Source: Thereva unica
Lineage: Eukaryota > Arthropoda > Insecta > Diptera > Therevidae
DNA length: 64,000 nucleotides
NCBI GenBank assembly: GCA_949987705.1
Contig: OX465281.1
Span: 170,328,516 to 170,392,515, forward strand
Direction: 5' to 3'
Shown: one piece after another, positions 18,615 to 30,600 of the stretch
Position numbering within the stretch: position 1 is the first letter of the stretch
Layout: each line of letters starts with the position of its first letter
Position numbers and translations under genes: made by a program
Notes under the pieces: model-generated
The model's database searches: none
Seen by the model: only the letters and a program-made list of their open reading frames with translations
Told to the model about the DNA's origin: nothing

Positions 18615-21600
18615 ATGCCTCGTGGAAGACCAGCGTTGTTTTCTCAGCAAGATATTGACAACGCATTAATGTTATATGTTGATAGGATTGTGTCGAATAA
18701 AAACAATGTTATGACTGTAGTTTCAGAAAGTGATCCCATATGGGATGAAATCAATAAAAAGCATTTCGATTGCAAATTTAAAAACAAATCTCTACACATT
18801 ATGGTTATAAGCAATCGTAACGATCTTTTGAAAAAGTTGAAGGGTCCGCAATCGCCTCCAACCATTGTAAGTGATTTTGACTCCACATTATCCACCAGCA
18901 ACACCGATACTTGCAATTCCAGTATGGAAAAATCAGTATACAACGAAAAATGTATACCATTTGAAAGTGTTATAACAAAACAAAAATTTGAAGAGCTGAC
19001 CCACTCGGTAAGTTACGCCAATAACACTCGGAATGGTCGTAACTTGAAAAGAAACTATCTTAGGTTTCGGCTTGGAATTTGGGAGCCTTTTTTCGATGAA
19101 GTGATTTATAAAAACACTCGTTTACCTTGCGCATTTATGTATAAGAATCACCATTTAACTGTCTCGGGATCGGCTGGTAATTTTGAAGGTATGTTTTTTA
19201 ATTTACATGAGTAATTTATTGTATTACATATTTAAATGAGTTATAAGATACTGTAGAATTATTTTGTAATTGAAATTTCTACAATACGTGTGTCATGTAG
19301 GGTAGAGCGGGGCTAGTTAAGCATATTCCATTGATCCACTAATTTTAAATAGAAAGACTGGGTGTTAATTCTATTTTTATGTTTAATATTTAAAAGAAAA
19401 TTATTTTTGTTTAACTATTATCTTAGTAAAAGATAATAAATAAAAAGTTGAGTGTCAAAAAATTTTTTATGTAATAAACATATGTATGTAGTAAACATTT
19501 AAGCCATAGTTTGCGTAGAATTTCTAACTGCTCAATTTGTCCTATACCCTTGCTCAACTTACCTCACCTATGGGGTACGTTGAGCATATCTAGCCTGGTT
19601 TATGCCGCGGACACTTGGGAATTTATGGAGCCGAGCTGCCAATTTCATTATCGTTTTAACCGAATCGTCATATCATAATATTTAGAAAAATATTAACTTC
19701 TGAGGACGTCCAAATAAACAAATAATGATTCTCCATTTTACTCAAACTCTGTCTATTATTATTTTTGTTTACGTCGTTTGACATTTTCAGAGAAGTTTTA
19801 TACCGTAAGTTTCTGGCAATAACAAATATTTGGTCACGCGAAAAAGCAGATCAACTTTGTCAGGTTGCGTCAAAAATTCTTGTCGTATATGTCGCTTACA
19901 ACATGTCATTCAACTCCAAAGTGTTCGCGGCATAAAACGCTCTTAAATGCGATTTATTAGAAATAAATAACTGTAGAGACTTTTTGATAGGAACAAATTA
20001 CTTACCGATCAGTATGCATAACAAGCAATTTGGACTTCTCGTTAAGTAGCTATGATCAATCAAGTGAAAATTTGCTCAACTAACCTGTCCTACCCTAACA
20101 ATGATTTTCATTATGTCAGAAACTTTCACAAAGGTGTTAAAAAACTTTGCCTTGAACTGTACGCAGACTTTTGCAATAGTATTTATGTTACTTCGAACAA
20201 TAATTTGGCTCTATTTCTTTTTATTTTTTCAATAATATGGGGGTTTTTGTCAAATTGTATAGTTAACTGGATGAGGTTTCTTTCTATCATAAAAGTAGGC
20301 ATTGATCTGATTTCTATTGGAATATACACAGACTTTTTATAAATTGTTTATACTGTACGCAGACTTTTGCAAATCACTGTATAGTAGGGGAGCTGGCGCT
20401 TGAAGAAATCGTGTCGTCATAACTCTCTGTTCCCTGATATAATAAAGGCTCGATGACAGTGAGCGAGTTTACAACCTATTAGCCGGCGAGTTAAGAAGGC
20501 GGCGAGTAAGCTAGTGCGATAGTGACGAGACACACAAAACTGTCCACTCGCTCAATAGCCAACAAGCTAGTGCGAAGTAATTCCGTAGTCATGTAATTTG
20601 ATTTTTAACACCTTTGCCCTTGTTATACTTTAATATATTGTCAAGACTTAAAAAATAAAAGTTGTAACATATATTTCAGCTTCATGTAATTGCGGCTCTA
20701 AAATGAAGTGTTTGTTAGCTAAAGAAGAGGATGGAAGTGTCTTAACTACATTCGAAGTATTTCCCGGTTCAGGCGAAAATTGTGGCGTAAGGTCCTTGAG
20801 ATCAGAAGAACGAGTTAAAGTTTGCAAGGAAGTCAAAGAAATTGGGTCAGTTGATCATTATCGAGCTCAAACTGCTAACAAATTGATGAAAAGTGGGGAT
20901 AAAAAACCTTCTGTTTTGTATGGCAATCACGTGTTACACAATGCATTGCACCAGAAAAAAAAAATTCGACGAATTGATACTGATCCCATTAGAGCTTTAG
21001 ACTTGATGAAAAATTCGAATTACTCGAATTGTATCCACGACATTGGAATGAATCCATTCTTTGTTCATGTTTGGACAAATGAACAAATCATTTGTTACAA
21101 AAAAGTAGCCAAACTGGGTGGAGTCACAATGTGTGTCGATTCTACGGGATTAAAATTACAAAAAATTGAACGATTAAATAGCAAAACCCAGCACTCTTTG
21201 TTTTTATACGTCATTGCGTGAGTTTTTATTTGGTTATATTTATTTGTGTGTGTGTGTGACAGAGAGAGTGAATTCTTAAAAGGAACAAAAAATTTAATTA
21301 CTGCGCGATCAGTGTAATCAATGTAATGGTAAATCAATGACATTTCCTTGTTCATGTACTTATATTTATACCGCCGTAGGTTCTATAGTTCACGGAAGCA
21401 TTAAACAATTTTAAAACCTCCTGTATACTAAGAAAGGACTTTTCCAAAGCAGTATATAATTATCTAGAAACTAATGACTGTCAGAAAACCGTGATCTATC
21501 TTCGGATTTTCCTGCACTATAAATCAATTAGTCCTAGATAGTCATTTACAAAACAATCCACAAAATTTACCCTGGCAACTATTTATTGTGGGATTGATTC

Positions 21601-24600
21601 TTATGTAAACAATATAATTTATTATTTACAAGTTAATTAATTTGCGAAAATTTTTGGCCCTTTTAAAACTCAATAGTCTTTAAATAAAAATTCATTTTTT
21701 CTAATGTTTGTCTTAAAACTTAAAATTAAACTAAACAAAATCGTGTATTTCTTTGACGATTTGTAGTATTAAATAATAATAATATAATTTAGTCCAAGTT
21801 ATTATATTCATCAAAATGTACATGCCATACTTGCTTGCAAACAAATATCGCTTCTGTAAATTACTCTGGTTCTGCTTCGAAGGCTGGTAAAAGTAGCATA
21901 GTCTTCTTAATTCAATAATTCTTAAAAATGGTTCTTCTATGTACTTATTTTTTCTAAACAAGAAATTTCTGGGTTTTAAAGAATTGAAGTGTTAGTTATT
22001 TATTTATTTATTTATTTATTAGTCTACAGTACATTCAAACTTACAGACTATTAGAAATTATCTACATAATATAAATATTTATTTATTAAACTTCTAAAGA
22101 ATAGCATTAGCTAACAAAGCACTAAAATTAAAAAAAAAAACAAAAAAAAACCAAGCAATTATAATTACAATATTAATAAATTGCTAAAGCTAAAAACTAT
22201 ATAAAAAAATTAAATATACTATAATAATCCAAATCACCAAAAGACAGACTATGTAGCAGCACGTAGATGTGATTTCATCATTAGCTTAAATTTATCTCTA
22301 TCCATGATTAAATCAACATGATCACATATAGAGTTGAAACACGATGCTGAAAAAGTAATAGGCTCATTTGACTCATACATTGTTCTATGCGATGGTATTT
22401 TAAGGAATGGCCTAGTTCTAAGGCAAAACTCCGGAGCATAGATGTTAAACAAAGCAAGTAAAGATGATGAGCATACTCTGTAACACAAGATATCTCTAAC
22501 AAACATTATGGAAGCGAAAATCCGCCTGTCCTGAAGAGATTCTAGACCAAGAAGTTGGCATCGAGCATTATAAGAAGGAACCGTATGAGTTCTAAACAAT
22601 TTGCGCAAAGCATATCTAGTAAACCTTCTCTGAACCGATTCAATCCTATTAGAAAGAACATTTGAGTGTGGATTCCAGACTACCGATGCATACTCCAACG
22701 TTGACCTAACTAAGGACACAAAGAGCATTTTCAGGGTGCAGGGATCTTCAAACATAGATGAATTTCTTTTTATGAAACCAAGCATCTGATTAGCCTTAGA
22801 ACAAACTACATCTACATGGACAGTACTATCAAATTTGTGATCAAAGTGAACACCTAAATCACAAATAGTCGCCGGACGATTTAGAATAGCACCATCCAGG
22901 GAATATGGGAAAATAACTGGTGAACGAGCACGGTAATATGAGAACGCCTTACATTTGGAAATACTTAACTCCAGTCCCAGACATTTACACCAGTTCACAA
23001 ATAAATTAAGATCACCTTGAAGACGTAAACAATCAGAGACACTACTAATAGGTGCAAAGATTTTTATATCATCAGCATATAAAGAGACAGACGCATAATT
23101 AAATAAAAAACACACAGAATTTATAAAAATGTCAAACAAAAGAGGCCCTAAATGGCTGCCCTGAGGGACACCAGATGTAACTTCAAAGGGCCTTGATATT
23201 ACAGAGTCAATCAAAACTGCTTGTTTACGACCTCTTAAGTATGACTCAGAAAATGAGGAAGAAAAAGGAAGAAAAAGAACGTTTCGAATTTACAAATGCC
23301 CAGAATGCCCTACTATCTTGCTTTATATTCATCTCAACAGAACAAATATATTTCCTAAAAAGAAAATTATGCAGACAGTTATATTCACGACGTAATCTAC
23401 GGAACAGAGTAAGATCATCATCCCTTCCATGCTTTAAGAATAGTTTATGAACTTTATTCTTAGCATTCTTTAGCCTCATTAAACTTTTACAGAACCAGGG
23501 CGGATGTAAAGATTTTTTACGTACCGACACAGGAACAAATCTAGATATAGCATCGTGGACCGCATCCATAAATAAATCATAAACAGATTCCAAATTATTG
23601 CCATCAAAGACTAGAAGCTCCCTCCAATTAATCCCATTAAAATACTCATTCAGTGCTTCATAATCTGCCTTAAGATAATTTAATCTAGTACTGTCATTTC
23701 TACAAGCAAGAAATTCATAATTACTTATGTATAAAAGTACAGGTCTATGATATGGATCAACTTTAGATAAAGGTATTAGCGGTTCTAATAGAATATGCTT
23801 TACATCATTATTAATAAAAATCAAATCTAAAATTCTATTTAAAAAATTAAAAAGATAATTAATTTGAATCAGGCCTAAGATACTAGCCGTATCTAAAAGA
23901 ATATACTCATATTCATGGCGAACATCCAATGGAGTGAGACCTGACACATCCTCATGATAAGACCAGTTTACATTAGAGAGATTAAAGTCTCCCATGATGC
24001 AAAAAAGATTCTCACAAGACTGATCGTCAAACATTGCTGATATGTTACTCGCATGGCTGGTATATAAATCCAAGGATGACCCTGGTGGAATATAACTAGC
24101 CACTATATTCAGCTTGCCCAAACCAGGAAGAATGACAGCAACCGCAAGTTGTTCAATGATAGCCTTGTCATCTGGCAGATTCACTTGATACGATGCGAAG
24201 ACATGTTTTACTGCAACCAAAACACCACCACCTCTTGAGAGTCCAGATGCAACAGGGCATCTATCTTTCCTATAAACAGCATAAAAAGAGTCATTGAAAA
24301 ATTCAGACGAGAACAGCTTAGGGCTCAGCCATGTCTCAGTCAACACAATGATATCATACTCAGCCTCTGCAATATGAATAAAAATATCCTCGGTTTTAGT
24401 GCACATTCCTCTTATATTTTGGTAATAAATGGAATAACCAGGAATCACACCAGCAGGAGCCCTGTTAACGCAATTATTTGACACAGAGCTAGTATTATCA
24501 CTTAAAACATCAACAACCGGACCCGCAGGCAAAGAACACGTTACGGCTTCACCTGTGCAGCAGCCGGCTCGTTTTTTGGCTGAAATTTAAAAGCTCGCAC

Positions 24601-27600
24601 TAGAATACCCTTAGGCCAGGTGGAAGGGTCAAAACAATTTGCATAAATTTCCTCAGGAACTCCAACTTTAAACGTAACATATTTAAATGAAGAGGGGTCC
24701 TGGTCCTTCTGTAGGAGCCTTCTACATAAAAGGTCGCCTTCCGCAATATTCAACGCTTTTGCGCAATATTTCAAAATATCTTCCTCAGTAGTACGGACAT
24801 CAAGCCGAGATAGATGCAGCCATTTTTTGCTCCCAATGACATTTAATAAATTGTTGTCAGAGTTGCTACCAATAATTTTTCTCGGTGCACGAGGTTTGTT
24901 TACTTTTTTTTCAACTCTGATCCATGCATTTGTATTGGCATCGTTTCGAACTAGCGAATTCGCAATATCCCCAGTAGAGCAGCCAGCAGCATCAGCCGAC
25001 GCCAAATGTTGAGTCACTCCATCAGTGCTCAAGGTTGGATTGATCTCGACATCAATAGAAGAAGATCCCGTATCAGGAGCTAGAACGGGGCCCACAATAA
25101 CGTCTGCCGGTCGATCACTTCTCACAGCTGATGCACTAACAGACGAGGTCGATGACCTCCTCTGAGAAATATTTGCCGGAACGACAGTTTTATTCTTTGA
25201 ACCGGGCTGCATTCTTTTGGAAAGTGGTTCTTCGATTTTCAATTTAGGGGCAACCCCTGCTACGCTTTGTTTGAGAGACTCCAATTCCTTTGATATGGTA
25301 TCGAGCCTAGATAACATAATGGAGATAGGAAACTCTACACACCATTTACAGCGCCACACAACTTGCGCACTTTTTTTCAGAATTGAAAATTCATTATCAC
25401 TAATTAATGTACATCTTTTGTGAAATTTTTTGCCACAAATAACACAACTAATGTCACCGTCTTTGAATAAATCCTTATCGCACTTAAAGCACTTTCCCAT
25501 CGACATTATCGGAAAATTCAGAAAATAATTAGCACAGAAAAAAAATTAATATACAGAGTGACCGGAAAACACGTCTTCTCATTGTTATTGTTATTGTCAT
25601 TCTTAACGCAACTAAGTATATCTGACGCCTCGAATAGACACAGATTTCAAATCAAAAAATAGTAGAAGACTAAAACTAAATATTCTATTATTAAGAACTC
25701 TGCAATGTTGATTTCTTAAAAAATTATCAAGCATAAAATACAATAATTCTTACTTATTTTAAGCAATAATTTACAACGAAATGTATTCCAAATAAAATGT
25801 TTATATTTTTTATATTTATTGAAAAAAATCTAATTTTAAAAAAATGTTCCATAATTAAAGTAATGTAAACATAGCAGCAAAAAATACATAACAGCACAGT
25901 TTTTGAAGGTTGGTTTAGTGTGCTAATGTAATTAGATTTTTTTTCTTTTAGCGCATGCTTTATAGTCCAATAGAAATAGGCGTAAAATGATAAAAAAAAA
26001 TAATAATTCGATACAGCAATCTGACACCGGGGTATTGTCAAATAAGCTCTTGCAAAAGAGGTACTATTCGTTTTTGGAATGGGGGGTCTTTAGTGGTTGA
26101 AATCAGTTTTCCGCGATTTCTGGCTAAACTGTGCATCGTATCGAAAAACGTTCAATGCAAAAGTTGTAGGAAATAAATAGATCTACAACTTTGGTGCCCA
26201 CCATTTTTACCCTAACCTCACTATTTTTCGAAAAAATTGCGGAAAAGGTTTTACGGTTTTTATTTCTTTTCTCCGACAAAAAAAATTTGCACGAAGCTGG
26301 AACTTGGGCAAAAGATAGATTTTTGTGTTGCAAAAAGTCAATAATTTTTTCAGACGGAAATAGTAGGAGCTTCTTCTTAAATTAATTTTTTTTTTTAAAG
26401 CGCAATTTTTAGCGGCGATTCCTCTTAAAACTACGCATCCTACGGAGTTCTGTTTTAACTTACTTACTCGTTGTTACGTCTACTTTCGATAACTGGTAGG
26501 ACAAAGTTAAAGAAATATTATAATAGTTCCCATTAACATAACAAAGTTAGAATGGTTTAATTAATTAATAACAATTAATATGCAAATCACTACGAAAAAA
26601 GTCATTTTTCGATTTTTTCAATTTTCCGGTAATTTGTTCCATTGCAGTATAACTTTTTGCAACACAAAAGTCTATCTTTTGCCCAAGTTCCAGCTTCGTG
26701 CAAATTTTTTTGTTGGAGAAAAGAAATGAAAACCGTAAAACCTTTTTCCATTTTTTCGAAAAATAGTGAGGTTAGGGTAAAAATTGGGGACAACAAACGT
26801 TTTTCGATACGATGCACAGTTTAGCCAGAAGTCGCGGAAAACTGATTTCAACCACTAAAGACCCCCCCCCCCATTCCCAAACGGATAGTAGCTGTGGGGT
26901 CGATTTTTCCCCTCTTTTGCAAGAGCTTATTTGACAATATACCGGTGGCAGATTGCTATAACGAATTATTTTGTTGTTTGAATCCTATTTCTACTGGACT
27001 ATTAAGAATTATAAAGAAAATAATAAATTTACAATAATTTTACTGTAATTTTGTTCAGCATACAATGCGAAATGTGTCAATTTACTGTTGCCTTACAAGT
27101 TGCTGAAAGACAAAGATCAATGGACGCTATGATTTTTTTACTAAAATTTCACTTTTCTGGCCACGTTCCGTTTCCGATGGAATTTGTGTGCGATGGATCG
27201 CGTGCACTACTTAATGCAGCAGTATCAGTATATACGCCAAGGTATTGCAACATAGATGAGTATGTCTTATACGATGGCCCCATAACTCCTAGAATACGTC
27301 AAGATGTTGCACATTTTGTAAATATCTATAGAAAATTATTAAAAAATTTACCAAGACAAGTGCGAACACAATATATGGCAGCCATTGGCGCACTTGTGAA
27401 ATGTACTAGCATGGCAGTCGCAGAAAATATTATAAAGTCTATATTTTTATTATCCAAATGTGAAACAGAAGGTTCACTTGAAAACGGACAACTTACAGAG
27501 TGCTGCAAGAATAAAAAATGGATTATCTCTTATGTTACAGGTAACTAAATTCTTTAATTTTATATGAGAAAGGAGGTTTGATAATTTTAATAAACTTAGT

Positions 27601-30600
27601 AGTCCATATGGGTTATTCCCTTCAAATCGACCACTTTTGAACCTGACCCTTTTCGATTTGGCTGAAACTTTGTAATTTGGTTTTAAACCCAATCCAAAAA
27701 AATTTTCAAAAAAACGGTTCTAAACCAAAAGAATTAACCTATCGAGATGTTTTTTATAATTTTTCATTTTTAATGGACTTTCTAGAAAAAATTAAAAAAA
27801 AAATGTTCACACGTCAAATTATATGAAATTTTTCAATTTTGGTTAAAAAACCGTTATTTTTTCGAAGTCCGAAATTTTTATTTTTTGCAGTGGAATGACC
27901 TATATACAAATTTTTGATTGTTTTTGTTGGTTTTGGCTCAATGGTTAGTGTAGTTACTATCTTAAAAAGGAGAATAATTTGAAACAACGCATTTTATTCG
28001 TAGTGTGATTGGTTAGAAATGATCACGTGACTGCAATTCAAATGAAACCTGCGAATCAGAGAAATAAAAAGTTTATGCATCATTACTGCAATCATTCATG
28101 GTTATTTTAGAGTACAACTAAAATTTAAGACTCAGTTGAATGATCCTTGATTTAAACAAAACGTAAAACGTAAAATATAACTTACGGTAATATGTATTTC
28201 CAATAAAGTGGTTAAGTATATTACATATATTTTTTAACCGAAAATAAAGATACAAATAAACTTACTGGATTGAGATTAGCGTATTTATTAACTCGATTAA
28301 TCGGTTTATAAGTGTATCGACTAGTGTTGAATCTTAATACATTTAACTATAAGCAGTCAAATTATTTATCGAAATATGTACCATTAGAAAATATTAGAAA
28401 TGAGCGGGCGCACCGTGCCTGAGCTATGTAGTAGACCCAAAGGCAATTTAAATTTGGTTTGGGATTCACCGTATTTTATAAATTTTGTATGTTTATAGAT
28501 AATCATCTTGAAGAAGAGGATGAAAGAGAAACCAGCAGCGAGTCATGTTTCGCAGATGAACCTAGTAGCACTACATTAAATCGATGGGGTGAATGGGGAA
28601 AATCATTATACGACTCAGTGGCCCAATTTTTCGATCAGCAAGGTTCAGATATAAATGCATATTATTTACATGAAGTAAATATTTCTCAACAGCTACTTAA
28701 AGATTTGAATTTAGTACCTATTTGGGGAAATATTTTAAGTCAGAAGTATAATTTTGGTCGCATTCCCGCTACGAGCGCGCCAGTAGAAGGAGAAATTAAC
28801 AAGTTAAAATTACGATTCAATAAGACTTTTGGGCACTCAGCACGTGTGGACGAATTTATACCTGATGCAATCAATTTTTTACATGGTAAAGCTCTTATTG
28901 ATAATGCAGATATTGAAAACGCCTTAAAAGAAAAAAGTAAAACTAACAGTTTACTTTGTAATGCCTGCTTAATAGAGTTAAACGAAAACTGTTACGCTGA
29001 ATGCTCCATGTGCTGTGTTAAACTACATGATAATGAAAATTGCTCAAAAAAATTTAGCGACAACCAAGTTATATGTACGACATGTATTAAAAAACGAAAT
29101 GTTAAAAAAATTATAGGACTCGAAGAGTATGAGAACTGGAGAGGAAAAGGGCTGCCTACTAAAAAGAAATTCACAAATCAAATCGAAAATAATAATGAAA
29201 ATTTTTATGGTGCAAGTGATTGTGTTGCCTGTTCTGCAGGTAATAGACCTACAGGGGATAGGAAATGTTGTCCATGTGGAAAGGGTATTCATCATTTAGA
29301 CGGCTGTTCTGTAGCTTTAAGTGGTGAAGAAGAGGGCTATGGTGAGAAAAGGCAGTGTATGGATTGTTTTTATAGAAAATCGAACGATTTTGATGAGTTA
29401 GGTGATCCTATTATGGAAGAAGCTAATGCATTAGCAGGATTTTCTACGGACTCACAATGCCATCCTTTAATCGAAGACGATCAAGATAGTATTACACTAT
29501 CAGGCCCTACCGAGAAAAGCTTGAGAATAGAGATAAACAAAAAGAGTTACAGGAAATCTGCAAAGTACTTAGGTGAAAGAAAACGAGACGTACATGATTC
29601 TTTAGGGTGTAAAAAAAACAAGTGCATTCCTGTGATCAAAAATGGAAATAATACTTCTTTGTCCTTTGTAAAATTAAAAGGTAAAGATGTGACATTAAGG
29701 AACACTTGTGCATTTGACAGCATATTTTACTTGTTGATGTTAGCAGCGGAGGACTTTCAGCACTTAAAAGAAAAGGTAAGTTACTTTGTTACAAAACATT
29801 ATCGTACATATTAAATATCGTACTTTTATTTACAATTAGTAAACATAGCACGTAGAAAAAACGCTAAGTAAAAAAAAATATTTTTTCATTTGAAATACAA
29901 CCTATTTATAGTCTATAAAATTATATTACAGATGATGCTATCACCTCATCCTTTTTTTAAGATGATTATTGATACGCTGGACAAAGGACTAAGGGCCAGT
30001 ACATATTTATTGAGGGCTGCGGTTCTTAAAGATTATTTTGAATTGAAAAAGTCTGATTTGTGCCCAGGACAGTACGTTATAGATGCAGAAGTAGTTTGTG
30101 GAAAGCTAGCCTCATTACTCTTAGAAAAAACACCTAGCTTTGTTGAAGAAGCAAAATGCCATCAATGCGAAAATACTAAACTTTCCAATCTTACCACGAT
30201 ATTAATAGAAGATAATTTTTTGGAAATTAGCGCTCCCCAAGATTTTATTGCTAACGCCTGTGAAATGGAAACCGGTAGATGTGACAAGTGTGGTAGCAAT
30301 GGAGTAGAATATAAATTAGTCAATATAGGTAAAAATAGAACTATATGTATATACTTTGAGTTTTTACACTAAAACAAATTATAGTCCGGGAGCCGGTGGC
30401 ACTGAAATCCCAGTTTGAAAAATTTCTATGGAAATCAAAAGATCAAAGTTAAACGAACAAGATAAGCTTGGTACGCGTGGATTTGGTAGGTCGGAAAGGT
30501 CGGACATACCTTTTTGAACGGTCTGACAGAGGCGAAGAGTTTTCCCGTTACATGTAGTAATCGACTGATTACAATAAAATCTGGTAAGCCGGATACTTCA

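Larger units (their letters stand above)
21998..25560 (-). mobile_element. Jockey/CR1-group non-LTR retrotransposon in intron 2
   Basis: On the minus strand it has a short 5' UTR, ORF1 with a PHD-type zinc finger, ORF2 with endonuclease and the second half of RT, a 3' UTR, and a tail of TAAA/TTTA repeats (plus-strand 21998-22021). An internal deletion near 23215-23245 removed the RT fingers and motif A. It lies antisense to the transposase gene and does not disturb exons 2 or 3. It is a relative of the broken element at 3803-6295. Confidence 0.9.
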
